Of a stretch of DNA of 64,000 nucleotides, positions 38,610-48,881 are shown in pieces. The notes beneath the pieces were generated by a model. It did not search any database and was not told where the DNA came from. It was given only the letters and a program-made list of their open reading frames with translations. The stretch's first letter is position 1. Every line of letters begins with the position of its first letter. A program made the translations under genes and the position numbers. Source of the stretch: Cupriavidus sp. WGlv3 (GTDB lineage: Bacteria; Pseudomonadota; Gammaproteobacteria; Burkholderiales; Burkholderiaceae); contig NZ_JALHRX010000005.1 in assembly GCF_023952475.1 (NCBI RefSeq), positions 265,611-329,610 on the forward strand, given 5' to 3'.

Positions 38610-39569
38610 ATGAACCAGCTCGAACAACTCAGGCAGTTCACCACGGTGGTGGCCGATACCGGCGACTTCCAGCTGATGAAGCAGTACACGCCGCAAGACG
38701 CGACCACCAATCCGTCGCTGATCCTGAAGGCGGTGCAGAAACCCGAATACCGCCACCTGCTGGAGCGCGCGGTGCAGGACCACCACGGCAATGGCGGCGT
38801 CGATGCGGTCATGGACGAAGTGCTGATCGCGTTCGGTTGCGAAATCCTGGCGATCGTGCCAGGCCGGGTCTCGACCGAGGTCGATGCGCGCCTGTCGTTC
38901 GACACCACCGCCACGGTCAACAAGGCGCGCCACCTGATCCAGCTGTACGAGCAGCGCGGCATCGCGCGCGAGCGCGTGCTGATCAAGATCGCCTCCACCT
39001 GGGAGGGCATCCGCGCCGCCGAGATCCTGCAGCGCGACGGCATCCGCTGCAACATGACGCTGCTGTTCTCGCTGGTACAGGCGGTGGCCTGCGCCGAGGC
39101 CGGCGCCCAGTTGATCTCGCCGTTCGTCGGCCGCATCTTCGACTGGTACAAGAAGCAGGCGGGCGAGCAATGGGACGCGGCCGCCAACGGCGGCGACAAC
39201 GATCCCGGCGTGCGCTCGGTGCGCCAGATCTACGACTACTACAAGAAGTTCGGCTATCCCACCGAGGTGATGGGTGCAAGCTTCCGCAGCACCGCGCAGA
39301 TCCTGTCCCTGGCCGGCTGCGACCTGCTGACCATCAGCCCCGAACTGCTCGAGCAGCTCGCCGGCGGCCAGGAGCCGGTGGTGCACAAGCTGTCGGTGGA
39401 GCAGGCTCAGGCGGCCAACATCGCCCGCATCACCGCCGACGAGCCGTCGTTCCGCTGGCAGCTCAACGAAGACGCGATGGCGACGGAGAAGCTGGCCGAA
39501 GGCATCCGCCTGTTTGCCGCGGATGCGGTCAAGCTCGAGAAGCTGATCGCCGGCCTGGCGCAGCAATAA
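38610..39569 (+). CDS. tal: Transaldolase
   Basis: Transfers a dihydroxyacetone unit between sugar phosphates in the pentose phosphate pathway. The 319-residue protein carries the signature [12 protein letters not shown] near the N-terminus and the Schiff-base lysine K126 in [33 protein letters not shown] and [22 protein letters not shown] complete the barrel. It is the TalB-type class I aldolase. Start at 38610 ([20 protein letters not shown]); the same frame is open upstream to 38490 but that part is non-conserved. Confidence 0.96.
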   Translation: MNQLEQLRQFTTVVADTGDFQLMKQYTPQDATTNPSLILKAVQKPEYRHLLERAVQDHHGNGGVDAVMDEVLIAFGCEILAIVPGRVSTEVDARLSFDTTATVNKARHLIQLYEQRGIARERVLIKIASTWEGIRAAEILQRDGIRCNMTLLFSLVQAVACAEAGAQLISPFVGRIFDWYKKQAGEQWDAAANGGDNDPGVRSVRQIYDYYKKFGYPTEVMGASFRSTAQILSLAGCDLLTISPELLEQLAGGQEPVVHKLSVEQAQAANIARITADEPSFRWQLNEDAMATEKLAEGIRLFAADAVKLEKLIAGLAQQ

Positions 39570-39612
39570 GCACCGCCGCGCGCCCGCGCGTGGCCCGGCG
39601 CTGCCCTTCGCT

Positions 39613-40380
39613 TCAGCCGGCCGATGGCGCCGGCTGCGTCCACAGCTGCGGCAGGCAGGCGCCCGCCGCGGCCGACAGCACGATGTCCGCGGTCTGGTCC
39701 AGCGCCGACGGCTGCGGATTGACCAGAATCACCGGCGCGCCATGCTCGCGCGCCACGCCCGGCAGCCCCGCCGCCGGATATACCAGCCCCGAGGTGCCGA
39801 CCACCAGGCACAGGTCGCAGCTCTGCGCTGCATGCTCGGCGCGGTAGCGCGCCACGCGCGGCAGGTCTTCGCCGAACCACACCACGCCCGGGCGCATCAG
39901 CGCACCGCACAGGTTGCAGCGCGGCGGCATGCCGGGCAGCGCGGAGGCCTCGCTGCAGCGGCCACAGCCATCCAGCCACTTGTTGGCGAACAGGTTGCCG
40001 TGCAACTCGATCACGCCGGCGCTGCCGGCGCGCTGGTGCAGGCCGTCGACGTTCTGCGTCACCAGCGTGAGCGGCTTCTGCGCGGCCAGCGCCACCAGCG
40101 CGTGGTGCGCCGGATTAGGGTGCACCGTCGCCACCAGTTCGCGCCGGTGCTGGTACCACTGCCATACCAGCGCCGGCTGGCGGCGGTAGGCCGCTTCGCT
40201 GGCCAGCTCTTCCGGATCGAACTGTTCCCACAGCCCGGTCATCGCGTCGCGGAAGGTCGGCACGCCGGATTCGGCGGAAATACCGGCGCCGGTCAGCACG
40301 AAGATATTGCTGGCGCGCTCGATCAGCCGACGCGCTTCCGCGAGCCCCGGGAGTGCCGGCAGACTGGAATCGTCGGCCAT
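39613..40380 (-). CDS. NAD-dependent protein deacylase, sirtuin (SIR2 family)
   Basis: Removes acyl groups from protein lysines using NAD+. The 255-residue enzyme has the NAD-binding LTGAGISAESGVPTFRD (29-45), TQNVDGLH (108-115) and catalytic H127 in IELHGN. The zinc cysteines are C139, C142, C155 and C158, and GTSGLVYPAAGLP follows. The pair Y76/R79 in WYQHRR is the class III (SIRT5/CobB-like) signature that recognises succinyl or malonyl lysine, so desuccinylase activity is likely in addition to deacetylase. It is convergent with tal and 4 bp upstream of rlmB in the reverse reading. Confidence 0.93.
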   Translation of the reverse strand: MADDSSLPALPGLAEARRLIERASNIFVLTGAGISAESGVPTFRDAMTGLWEQFDPEELASEAAYRRQPALVWQWYQHRRELVATVHPNPAHHALVALAAQKPLTLVTQNVDGLHQRAGSAGVIELHGNLFANKWLDGCGRCSEASALPGMPPRCNLCGALMRPGVVWFGEDLPRVARYRAEHAAQSCDLCLVVGTSGLVYPAAGLPGVAREHGAPVILVNPQPSALDQTADIVLSAAAGACLPQLWTQPAPSAG

Positions 40381-40384
40381 GGCC

Positions 40385-41128
40385 TCAGCGCGGCAGGCGC
40401 CGCTGGCGCACGGCCTCGTACAGGCACACGCCGCTGGCCACCGACACGTTCAGGCTTTCCACGCCGCCCGCCATCGGGATGCCGACCAGCTCGTCGCAGG
40501 TCTCGCGCGTCAGGCGGCGCATGCCCTCGCCTTCGGCACCCATCACGATCGCCGTCGGCCCCTTGAAATCGATGTCGTACAGCGACTTCTCGGTGCCGTC
40601 GGCGGTGCCGATCACCCAGATGCCGCGCTCCTGCAGTTCGCGCAGGGTGCGGGCCAGGTTGGTCACGGTGATATAGGGCACGGTCTCGGCCGCGCCGCTG
40701 GCGACCTTGGCCACGGTGGCGTTCAGGCCGACGCTGCGGTCCTTGGGCGCGATCACGGCGTGCGCGCCGGCACCGTCGGCCACGCGCAGGCAGGCGCCCA
40801 GGTTGTGCGGGTCGGTGACGCCGTCCAGCACCAGCAACAGCGGCGTGCCTTCGATGCCGTCGAGCAGCTCGTCCAGGTTCAGCGCGAGCGCCACGTCTTC
40901 GGCACGCGCCACCACGCCCTGGTGGCGATCGGTGCCGGCCATGCCGCGCAGGCGCTCGGCATCGACCGGGTGCAGGCGCACGCCCAGGCTTTCGGCCAGA
41001 CGCACGAAGTCCTGCATGCGCCGGTCGCGGCGGGCGGATTCGATATAGATGTCGGACACGCCCTTGGGATCTTGCCGCAGGCGCGCAGTCACGGCGTGAA
41101 AGCCGATCAGGAGTTTTTGTTTAGCCAT
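40385..41128 (-). CDS. rlmB: 23S rRNA (guanosine-2'-O-)-methyltransferase RlmB
   Basis: SpoU-family methylase that modifies G2251 of 23S rRNA (E. coli numbering). The 247-residue protein has an N-terminal substrate-binding domain ([20 protein letters not shown]) and the knotted SPOUT domain, with motif 1 [21 protein letters not shown], motif 2 [13 protein letters not shown] and motif 3 [20 protein letters not shown]. The start is the ATG at 41128 ([10 protein letters not shown]). It follows rnr by 67 bp, an arrangement conserved from E. coli (rnr-rlmB). Confidence 0.95.
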   Translation of the reverse strand: MAKQKLLIGFHAVTARLRQDPKGVSDIYIESARRDRRMQDFVRLAESLGVRLHPVDAERLRGMAGTDRHQGVVARAEDVALALNLDELLDGIEGTPLLLVLDGVTDPHNLGACLRVADGAGAHAVIAPKDRSVGLNATVAKVASGAAETVPYITVTNLARTLRELQERGIWVIGTADGTEKSLYDIDFKGPTAIVMGAEGEGMRRLTRETCDELVGIPMAGGVESLNVSVASGVCLYEAVRQRRLPR

Positions 41129-41157
41129 GGGCGCGATTGTACCCGCCCGGCCACCGT

Positions 41158-41173
41158 CCCCGCGCAGGCGGGG
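41158..41173. repeat. Short REP-like palindrome between rnr and rlmB
   Basis: CCCCGCGCAGGCGGGG forms a 6-bp GC stem with a GCAG loop and is flanked by GT and AT (CGTCCCCGCGCAGGCGGGGATC as a whole). Short palindromes of this type are widely dispersed in Ralstonia/Cupriavidus intergenic regions. Only one copy was noticed in this window. Confidence 0.45.
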
Positions 41174-41195
41174 ATCGGCAGCGGACGGCAATCGG

Positions 41196-43793
41196 CTAGT
41201 GCTTGCGCGGCGTGCGCTTGGCCGCGGTCTTGCCCGCCGGCTTCGCGCCACGCGCCTTGGAGGCCGGCTTGCGCGGCTTTTCCAGGTGCGCGGGCTTGGG
41301 CTTGGCGGCGCGCTTGCCCGGCTTGCCGCCGGTCTTAAGGTGCGGCTTGAGCGGCGTGATCACCGCCTCGAATACCGGTTGCTCTTCGATCACCCGATCC
41401 AGGGTCTCGTCGAACGACTCTTCCGGCTTGGACGAGCCGCCCAGCAGCGCTGCCAGCTGGCGACCCTTCTTGCGCGCCGGCACCGCATGCGCGGCCGGCA
41501 CGCGCGGCTGGGTCTCCGCGCCCGTAACACGCGCGCGCAGCGTTTTCGCCGACGGCTCCTGCACCAGGCGGAAATCGATCTTGCGCGCATCCAGGTCGAC
41601 GCGCGACACCTGCACGCGCACGCGGTCGGTAAGCCGGTAGCGGATGCCGGTGCGCTCGCCGCGCAACTCGTTGCGGGCCTCGTCGTACTGGAAGTAGTCG
41701 CTGCCCAGCTCGGTGACGTGGACCAGGCCCTCTACGTACAGCTCGTCGAGCTGGACGAAGATGCCGAACGAGGTCACGGCGCTGACGGTGCCGGCATAGT
41801 CGCTGCCCAGCTTGTCGCGCATGAAGTAGCACTTGAGCCAGGCCTCGACATCGCGCGAGGCCTCGTCGGCGCGGCGCTCGTTGGCCGAGCAGTGCAGGCC
41901 CAGTTCGTCCCAGATGGCTTCGTTGCGGCGCGCGCGCGCCGCGGTCAGTTCGGCCTTCTGTTCGGCGTCCTTGGCCTGCAGCCTGCGCGCCTTCGGCGAG
42001 ATCGCGGTGTTCAGCTCGGTGCCGTGGGCAAAGGCCGGCTGGTACTTGGTGTGCGCCAGCACCGCCTTGATCGCGCGGTGCACCAGCAGGTCGGGATAGC
42101 GGCGGATTGGGCTGGTGAAGTGCGCGTAGGCCTCGTACGCCAGGCCGAAGTGGCCGATATTGTCGGGGCTGTACACCGCCTGCTGCATCGAGCGCAGCAG
42201 CATGGTCTGCAGCATCGGCGCGTCCGGGCGCGACTTGATCTTGTCCATCACCTCGGCGTAGTCCGACGCCTGTGGCTTGTCGCCGCCGCCCAGCGACAGG
42301 CCGGCGGTACGCAGGAAGTCGCGCAGGTTCTTCAGCTTCTCGTCGCTGGGACCGGCGTGGATGCGGTATAGCGCCGGGTGCTTGAAGCGCTCGAGGAAAT
42401 CGGCCGCGCACACGTTGGCGGTCAGCATGCATTCCTCGATCAGGCGGTGCGCATCGTTGCGCGTGCGGGGCAGGATCTGCTCGATCTTGCCCTGCGCATT
42501 GCAGACGATATAGGTCTCGGTGGTGTCGAAGTCGATCGCGCCGCGCGCGCGCCGCGCCTTGAGCAGGACCTGGAACAGCTCGTACAGGTTCTGCAGGTGC
42601 GGCACCAGCTCGCTGCGCTTGTGCGCCTCGGGGCCCTTGGTGTTGGACAGCACCGCCCAGACCTCGTTGTAGGTCAGCCGCGCCGTCGAGTGCATCACCG
42701 CCGGATAGAACTGGTAGCCCTTGAGCTCGCCCTTGGCGGTGATCACGGCATCGCACACCATGCACAGCCGGTCCACCTGCGGATTGAGGGAGCACAGCCC
42801 GTTCGACAGCTTCTCCGGCAGCATCGGAATCACGCGCCGCGGGAAATACACCGAGGTGGCGCGGTCGAGCGCGTCGGCATCGAGCGGCGTGCCCGGACGC
42901 ACGTAGTGCGACACGTCGGCGATCGCCACGATCAGGCGCCAGCCCTTGGCGCGGCCGATCTTGACCGGCTCGCAATAGACCGCGTCGTCGAAGTCGCGCG
43001 CGTCTTCGCCGTCGATGGTGACCAGCGGGATGTCGCGCAGGTCGATGCGGTGGTCCAGGTCGGCCTGGCGCACCTCGTCGGGCAGCCCCGTGGCTTCCTG
43101 GGCGGCGGCGGGCGAAAACTGGTGCGGCACGCCGTACTTGCGCACCGCGATCTCGATTTCCATGCCGGGATCGTCGATTTCGCCGAGCACTTCCACCACG
43201 CGGCCCACCGGCTGCACATAGCGGTCGGGGAATTCGGTCAGTTCGACGCTGACCACCTGCCCCACCCGCGCCTTGCCCTGCGCCTTGGGCGGAATCAGGA
43301 TGTCCTGGCTGATGCGCTTGTCTTCCGGCGCCACCACCAGCACGCCGCCCTCGCTGAGCAGGCGGCCAATGACATAGCGGTTGGCGCGCTCGATGATCTC
43401 GACGATCTGGCCCTCGGGGCGCCCGCGCCGGTCGTAGCCCACCACGCGCACCTGGGCGCGGTCGTTGTGCATGGCCTTCTGCAGCTCGCGCTCGGGCAGG
43501 AAGATATCGTCCTCGCCGTCGTCGCGGATCAGGAAGCCGAAGCCGTCGCGGTGCCCCTGCACCCGGCCGGTGACGAAGTTGGGCTGGTGCGCCAGCTCAT
43601 AGCGGCCCTTGCGGTTGAGCTCGATCTGGCCGTCGCGCTCCATCGCGGCCAGGCGCTTCTGGAAGCCGTCATGCTCCTTGCGCGTGACCGCCAGCGCCTT
43701 GGCGATATCGCCTGCCGACTGGGGGGATCCCGACGTTCTCAGCACGCCCAGGATTTCTTCCCGGCTGGGGATCGGATAGTTATTCTGATTCAA
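41196..43793 (-). CDS. rnr: Ribonuclease R (3'-5' exoribonuclease)
   Basis: Processive exonuclease that degrades structured RNA and takes part in tmRNA-mediated decay and rRNA quality control. The 865-residue protein has an N-terminal helix-turn-helix ([24 protein letters not shown]), two cold-shock domains, the RNB catalytic core with [14 protein letters not shown] (about 259-272), [20 protein letters not shown], an S1 domain ([27 protein letters not shown]) and a Lys-rich tail. The best start is a TTG at 43793 ([15 protein letters not shown] as first residues). No in-frame ATG fits, and an extension to 43919 would run into the tRNA. Confidence 0.93.
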   Translation of the reverse strand: MNQNNYPIPSREEILGVLRTSGSPQSAGDIAKALAVTRKEHDGFQKRLAAMERDGQIELNRKGRYELAHQPNFVTGRVQGHRDGFGFLIRDDGEDDIFLPERELQKAMHNDRAQVRVVGYDRRGRPEGQIVEIIERANRYVIGRLLSEGGVLVVAPEDKRISQDILIPPKAQGKARVGQVVSVELTEFPDRYVQPVGRVVEVLGEIDDPGMEIEIAVRKYGVPHQFSPAAAQEATGLPDEVRQADLDHRIDLRDIPLVTIDGEDARDFDDAVYCEPVKIGRAKGWRLIVAIADVSHYVRPGTPLDADALDRATSVYFPRRVIPMLPEKLSNGLCSLNPQVDRLCMVCDAVITAKGELKGYQFYPAVMHSTARLTYNEVWAVLSNTKGPEAHKRSELVPHLQNLYELFQVLLKARRARGAIDFDTTETYIVCNAQGKIEQILPRTRNDAHRLIEECMLTANVCAADFLERFKHPALYRIHAGPSDEKLKNLRDFLRTAGLSLGGGDKPQASDYAEVMDKIKSRPDAPMLQTMLLRSMQQAVYSPDNIGHFGLAYEAYAHFTSPIRRYPDLLVHRAIKAVLAHTKYQPAFAHGTELNTAISPKARRLQAKDAEQKAELTAARARRNEAIWDELGLHCSANERRADEASRDVEAWLKCYFMRDKLGSDYAGTVSAVTSFGIFVQLDELYVEGLVHVTELGSDYFQYDEARNELRGERTGIRYRLTDRVRVQVSRVDLDARKIDFRLVQEPSAKTLRARVTGAETQPRVPAAHAVPARKKGRQLAALLGGSSKPEESFDETLDRVIEEQPVFEAVITPLKPHLKTGGKPGKRAAKPKPAHLEKPRKPASKARGAKPAGKTAAKRTPRKH

Positions 43794-43810
43794 TTTTTTC
43801 TGGAAACTAT

Positions 43811-43838
43811 TTGACAAAATTCTCGCGCTCTCTATAAT
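43811..43838 (+). promoter_or_regulatory. Consensus sigma-70 promoter of tRNA-Leu
   Basis: TTGACA (43811-43816) and TATAAT (43833-43838) both match consensus exactly, with a 16-bp spacer. The tRNA begins at 43864, giving a short 5' leader of about 20 nt. The GC-rich discriminator (GAGCGC) is what is expected of a stringently controlled stable-RNA promoter. It lies within the 71-bp gap to the divergent rnr. Confidence 0.9.
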
Positions 43839-43863
43839 GAGCGCTTCGGTTGTTTCGACACCT

Positions 43864-43950
43864 GCCCAGGTGGCGGAATTGGTAGACGCACTAGGTTCAG
43901 GTCCTAGCGGTGGCAACACTGTGGAGGTTCGAGTCCTCTCCTGGGCACCA
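43864..43950 (+). tRNA. tRNA-Leu (CAG anticodon)
   Basis: An 87-nt cloverleaf with encoded CCA. Acceptor stem GCCCAGG (43864-43870) pairs with CCTGGGC (43940-43946). The anticodon stem CTAGG/CCTAG flanks the loop TTCAGGT, with anticodon CAG at 43898-43900. The long variable arm and GGTTCGAGTCC T-arm mark it as a class II leucine tRNA. It reads CUG codons, the main Leu codon in this GC-rich DNA. Confidence 0.97.
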
Positions 43951-43959
43951 AGTTACCGG

Positions 43960-43997
43960 AAAACCCGCAGCGCTTTCGAGCCCTGCGGGTTTTTTGT
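43960..43997 (+). terminator. Intrinsic terminator after tRNA-Leu
   Basis: AAAACCCGCAG (43960-43970) pairs with CTGCGGGTTTT (43983-43993) over a 12-nt loop, followed by further T residues and GTTTTT. Lies 9 nt past the tRNA CCA end. Confidence 0.92.
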
Positions 43998-44258
43998 TTT
44001 TGACGCCTGTTTCGCGCATCAGATCCGGCAACTTGCACTCCTTGCTTGGCGGCACTGCCGCGATGTCATTACCTGCGAGCGTACGGGTTTTTTCCCGTCC
44101 GTGAAACCGCGCACCGTACCCCGCGCGGCAGCCGCACCACAAGGTTACGGCAATGTCGGGGAGTGTAACAGCTTCAGTGGCGATTCCGGCATTCCGGCGG
44201 CCACTACAAGGCATTTCGCCGCAACCCCTTTCTCCCCACGCTTGACGGTGTCCCAATG
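43998..44258. other. Intergenic stretch between the tRNA-Leu terminator and the Rrf2 gene
   Basis: 261 bp with no supported gene; with the terminator, the gap from tRNA to the next start is 343 bp. I see no ribosome site followed by a coding frame, no repeat and no strong promoter apart from the operator-like motif at 44259-44279. Confidence 0.5.
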
Positions 44259-44279
44259 TGTAACTATCATGGTTTCACA
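44259..44279. promoter_or_regulatory. Operator-like motif, copy 1, upstream of the Rrf2 regulator gene
   Basis: TGTAACTATCATGGTTTCACA shares TGTAACTA, GTTTCA and the final A, at the same 21-bp spacing, with copy 2 at 44746-44766. Outer half-sites TGTAAC and GTTTCA form an imperfect dyad. It ends 14 bp before the Rrf2 gene's ATG, a position for autorepression. Confidence 0.65.
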
Positions 44280-44293
44280 TCGAACCCGACACC

Positions 44294-44728
44294 ATGAGCA
44301 CAAGCAGCCGGTTTGCCGTAGCCGTCCATATCCTCACCCTGCTGGCCAGTTCCGCCGAACCGGTGCCGTCGTCGCTGATTGCCGGCAGTGTCGGCACCAA
44401 CCCGGCGTTGATCCGGCGCCTGGTTGGCCAGCTGGCTGAAGCAGGCCTGGTGGCCACCACCATGGGCAGCACCGGTGGCGCCATGCTGGCGCGTCCGGCC
44501 GCGTCGATCACGCTGCTGGAGGTATTCCGCGTGGTCGAAACCACCGCGCTGATCGCGTTGCACCAGAGTGCGCCAAATCCGGCCTGCATGGTCGGGCGCG
44601 AGATCACCGGTGCGCTGCGCAAGGTCGCCGACCGCGCGAAGGCGGCCATGGACGAAACCCTGGCCGGCATCACCATCGCCAGCATGCTGGCCGACGTCGA
44701 GCGCGGCAGCCAGCGCCGCAAGCGCTGA
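44294..44728 (+). CDS. Rrf2-family transcriptional regulator (YwnA-like)
   Basis: A 144-residue winged-helix regulator: SRFAVAVHILTLLASSAEPVPSSLIAGSVGTNPALIRRLVGQLAEAGLV forms the DNA-binding domain, followed by the wing TTMGSTGGAMLARPAASITLLEVFRVVE. IscR and NsrR bind Fe-S clusters with three cysteines; here only one cysteine is seen (NPACMVGRE), so no cluster of that type is likely. It resembles the YwnA group that senses redox or small molecules by other means. A matching operator motif lies before it and before the next gene, 65 bp downstream, so it probably controls itself and that reductase. Confidence 0.9.
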   Translation: MSTSSRFAVAVHILTLLASSAEPVPSSLIAGSVGTNPALIRRLVGQLAEAGLVATTMGSTGGAMLARPAASITLLEVFRVVETTALIALHQSAPNPACMVGREITGALRKVADRAKAAMDETLAGITIASMLADVERGSQRRKR

Positions 44729-44745
44729 ATTTTTTTACCCTGATA

Positions 44746-44766
44746 TGTAACTACATCAGTTTCATA
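44746..44766. promoter_or_regulatory. Operator-like motif, copy 2, upstream of the NmrA-type reductase gene
   Basis: TGTAACTACATCAGTTTCATA matches copy 1 at 15 of 21 positions, all eight left-end bases included. With one more flanking base the dyad TATGTAAC / GTTTCATA has a single mismatch. It ends 27 bp before the ATG at 44794. Confidence 0.68.
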
Positions 44767-44793
44767 TCCACCTGACTCAACCAAGGAGTGACC

Positions 44794-45405
44794 ATGAAGA
44801 TCGCCATCATTGGAGCCACCGGCCGCGTTGGCACGCGCCTGACCGACGAAGCCGTGCGCCGCGGCCACGAGGTGACCGCCATCGCGCGCCAGGCCAGCCG
44901 TTTGCCGACACGTGCGGGCGTGACCGGCAAGGATGTGGATGCGACCGACAGCGCGGCACTGAGCGCCACCCTCGCCGGCCATGATGCCGTCGTCAGCACC
45001 GCGCGCTTCGCGCAGCTGAATGCGCAGCAGGTGAGCACGGCGGTGCGCCAGGCAGGCGTGCCGCGGCTGCTGGTGGTGGGCGGTGCCGGCAGCCTCCATG
45101 TCGCGCCGGGCGTGCAACTGGTCGACACGCCTGGCTTTCCGGATGCCTACAAGGCCGAGGCGCTGGCCGGCCGCGACTTCCTGAACGCGCTGCGCGGCGA
45201 GGCGCAGATCGACTGGACCTTCCTGTCGCCGTCCGCGCTGTTCGAGCCGGGCGAACGCACCGGCCAATTCCGCATCGGCAAGGAAGACCTGCTGAGCGAT
45301 GCAGCAGGCAAGAGCTGGATCTCGATGGAAGACTATGCCATCGCGATGCTCGATGAAATCGAGCAGCCGGCGCATTCGCGCCAGCGCTTCACGGTAGGCT
45401 ACTGA
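44794..45405 (+). CDS. NAD(P)H-binding NmrA/YwnB-type reductase
   Basis: A 203-residue atypical short-chain dehydrogenase. It begins MKIAIIGATGRVGTRLTDEA, the glycine-rich GATGxxG nucleotide-binding motif, followed by HEVTAIARQASRLP and PRLLVVGGAGSLHVAPGVQLVDTPGFP. There is no canonical YxxxK catalytic pair, consistent with NmrA/YwnB-type sensor or reductase proteins (flavin reductase-like). The ATG is preceded by AAGGAG with 5 bp spacing; an upstream in-frame GTG at 44788 overlaps that site. Next to an Rrf2 regulator, as in ywnA-ywnB of Bacillus, it may respond to redox or electrophile stress. Confidence 0.88.
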   Translation: MKIAIIGATGRVGTRLTDEAVRRGHEVTAIARQASRLPTRAGVTGKDVDATDSAALSATLAGHDAVVSTARFAQLNAQQVSTAVRQAGVPRLLVVGGAGSLHVAPGVQLVDTPGFPDAYKAEALAGRDFLNALRGEAQIDWTFLSPSALFEPGERTGQFRIGKEDLLSDAAGKSWISMEDYAIAMLDEIEQPAHSRQRFTVGY

Positions 45406-45421
45406 GCCGGATGCGGCGCGC

Positions 45422-45991
45422 TCAGTCGCGGGCGTTATCGTCCAGCAGGCTGGCGCGCTTGCCGCGCTTGAGCCAGGCGGCGAGGTTGTGCGGGCGCAGC
45501 GTGTCGTACTCTTCGAACGGCTGGTGGATCCAGGGATTCGACTCGAGGAAGGTGACGTGGTAGTCCGGCTCCACCTTGGAGCACGCCTTGTACCACAGCA
45601 CCGCCGAGCGCACCTCGGTCACCGCCGGATAGCGTTCCTTGAGGTGGCGGCCCACGCGCTCGAGCGTGATGCCCGAGTCCACCAGGTCGTCGACCAGCAG
45701 GATCTTGCCGCTCAACTCGCCACGGGTCATGGTGATGTACTGCGCGATGTCGAGATCGCCCTGCTGCGTGCCGGCGGCCTCGCGGTAGCTGCTGGTCGCC
45801 AGGATGGCCAGCGGCACGTCGAAGATGCGCGACATCTGGTCGCCCACGCGCAGCCCGCCGCGCGCGAGGCACAGGATCTTGTCGAACTTCCATCCCGACT
45901 CATGCACATTCAGCGACAGTCGTGCGATCAGGCGGTGGTATTCGTCCCAGGAGACCCACAGGTTCTCGTCATCGTTGGTAGGCAGGTTCAT
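45422..45991 (-). CDS. Phosphoribosyltransferase (hypoxanthine/xanthine-guanine type)
   Basis: A 189-residue type I phosphoribosyltransferase. The PRPP-binding motif is ILLVDDLVDSGITLERV and the pyrophosphate-loop region is CLARGGLRVGDQMSRIFDVP; the C-terminal hood contains VLWYKACSKVEPDYH and NPWIHQPFEEYD. Its place immediately after purA suggests purine salvage, converting hypoxanthine, xanthine or guanine to the nucleotide, but the exact base cannot be fixed from sequence. Start at 45991 (MNLPTNDDENLWVSWDEY). It is the last gene of the long minus-strand array. Confidence 0.88.
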   Translation of the reverse strand: MNLPTNDDENLWVSWDEYHRLIARLSLNVHESGWKFDKILCLARGGLRVGDQMSRIFDVPLAILATSSYREAAGTQQGDLDIAQYITMTRGELSGKILLVDDLVDSGITLERVGRHLKERYPAVTEVRSAVLWYKACSKVEPDYHVTFLESNPWIHQPFEEYDTLRPHNLAAWLKRGKRASLLDDNARD

Positions 45992-46033
45992 CGTTCTACT
46001 CGTGATATCGTCCGGTCGGTTGACCGATATGGC

Positions 46034-46055
46034 TCGGCCCGCTTGCGCGGGCCGA
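46034..46055. other. Stem-loop between purA and the phosphoribosyltransferase gene
   Basis: TCGGCCCGC (46034-46042) pairs with GCGGGCCGA (46047-46055) over TTGC. The T-rich side (TTTATTTT) lies on the plus strand, so it would terminate plus-strand RNA; for the minus-strand mRNA it is a hairpin in the leader of the phosphoribosyltransferase. No plus-strand gene ends here, so it may be a stability element. Confidence 0.45.
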
Positions 46056-46117
46056 TTTATTTTCTGGCAGGCCGCGGCGCTCGTGGCGCGGCGGCACTGC
46101 GGGTACTGCGCAGGCGC

Positions 46118-47476
<1,359 letters not shown>

Positions 47477-47543
47477 TTAAAAACGTATTCTACTCTTGTT
47501 GCCGGGCGATTCCGGGTTTTTGGGCCGCTGCGGCGTCGATGCG

Positions 47544-48695
47544 TCAGCGCGGCACCACGGCCCAGCCGGCATCCTTGCGCACCAGTTGCCGGTCGCAATT
47601 GAATTCATCCAGCTCATGGGTGTGCCCGGGCAGCGACTGGATCACGATCTCGCCCGCAGCGCGCAGCGCGGTAATCGCGGCACGAAGTGCCGGGTCCGCA
47701 TCCCAGGGCGCAAAAATCGCCAGCGCCCGGACCTCGACGGGTGACAGGGCCGCCACTTCACGCAGGTCCAGCGAGAAACCCGTGGCCGGACGCGCGCGGC
47801 CGAAGGCCTCGCCCACCTTGTCATAGCGGCCGCCCCGCGCCACATAGTTGGGCAGGCCCGCCACATAGGCCGCGAACATCACGCCGCTGTGGTAGTGGTA
47901 GCCGCGCAGGTCGGACAGGTCGATATTGACGCTGGCGCCGCGCACCTGCACCGCCAGTGCCGCCAGCTCATCCAGCGCGCGGCCGATCGCCGGGCTGGCC
48001 GGCAACGTGGCGCGGGCGCGCTCGATCACCTCGACGCCGCCGTACAGCGTCGGCAGCGCCAGCAGCGCGTCGCGTTCGGTCTGCGGCATGCCCGCGGTCA
48101 GCTCGCGCAAGGCGGGCACGTCCTTGGTTTCCAGCGCGGCAAACAACGCGTCCTCGATCTTGCGGATCGACGGCAGGCCCGCCAGCAACGCTTCGAGGAT
48201 GCCAGCATGGCACAGGTCGATACGGATCTCCGACAGGCCGGCCGCGGCCAGTGCGGCCAGCATCAGCTCCTGGATCTCGACGTCGGCTTCGAGGCCGGCA
48301 TGGCCGTAGATCTCGGCACCGATCTGGATCGGCTCGCGGGTGGCGTGGAATCCTGCCGGGCGCGCATGCAGCACGTTGCCGGCGTAGCACAGCCGGGTCA
48401 CGCCCGGCCGGTTCAGCAGGTGGGCATCGATGCGCGCGACCTGCGGCGTGATATCGGCGCGCAGCCCCATGGTGCGGCCCGACAGCTGGTCGACCAGCTT
48501 GAGCGTGCGCAGGTCGAGGTCGTGGCCGGTGCCGGTCAGCAGCGACTCGAGGTATTCCAGCATCGGCGGCATCACCAGCTCGTAGCCGTAGGTGCGGAAC
48601 AGGTCCAGCATGCGGCGGCGCAGCTCTTCGATCTTGCGCGCTTCCGACGGCAGCACGTCGGCAATGTTTTCTGGCAGCAGCCAATGGTTGGACAT
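47544..48695 (-). CDS. hisZ: ATP phosphoribosyltransferase regulatory subunit
   Basis: HisZ is a histidyl-tRNA-synthetase-like protein that pairs with short-form HisG to make the regulated first enzyme of histidine synthesis. The 383-residue protein starts [30 protein letters not shown] and shows the class II synthetase fold ([35 protein letters not shown]) but no anticodon-binding domain and an altered active site. Its presence implies a short HisG elsewhere. The ATG at 48695 is preferred; a GTG- or ATG-like start at 48716 gives seven extra residues. It lies between hflC and purA. Confidence 0.94.
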   Translation of the reverse strand: MSNHWLLPENIADVLPSEARKIEELRRRMLDLFRTYGYELVMPPMLEYLESLLTGTGHDLDLRTLKLVDQLSGRTMGLRADITPQVARIDAHLLNRPGVTRLCYAGNVLHARPAGFHATREPIQIGAEIYGHAGLEADVEIQELMLAALAAAGLSEIRIDLCHAGILEALLAGLPSIRKIEDALFAALETKDVPALRELTAGMPQTERDALLALPTLYGGVEVIERARATLPASPAIGRALDELAALAVQVRGASVNIDLSDLRGYHYHSGVMFAAYVAGLPNYVARGGRYDKVGEAFGRARPATGFSLDLREVAALSPVEVRALAIFAPWDADPALRAAITALRAAGEIVIQSLPGHTHELDEFNCDRQLVRKDAGWAVVPR

Positions 48696-48827
48696 GGTGA
48701 ATCTCTTCTCAGTCATTCAGTTGCCTGCCGGCGCAGCGCCTGCAGGGACCGGGCCTGGCCCGGCATAACCACGGTGCGGGCACCGCGCGCCCGCACCGTC
48801 ACTCCGCAGCGATGGCTCCAGCCGGAC

Positions 48828-48851
48828 AAAACCCCGGCAAGCCGGGGTTTC
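48828..48851 (-). terminator. Stem-loop / terminator after hflC
   Basis: AAACCCCGGC (48829-48838) pairs with GCCGGGGTTT (48841-48850), so the loop is only a few bases. On the minus strand it follows the hflC stop (48882) by about 30 nt and ends GGGGTTTTG, a short U-run. It could reduce read-through from hflKC into hisZ-purA. Confidence 0.7.
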
Positions 48852-48881
48852 GTCAATTCGCCACACGGACAAGCGACGGTG

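Noticed and set aside
43794..43919. Upstream extension of rnr to an ATG at 43919
   Set aside because: It would translate antisense to tRNA-Leu and its promoter.
48717..48881. A small DUF2065 (YjeT-like) gene between hflC and hisZ, common in relatives
   Set aside because: The 165-bp gap contains a terminator and no open frame of suitable length or hydrophobic pattern.
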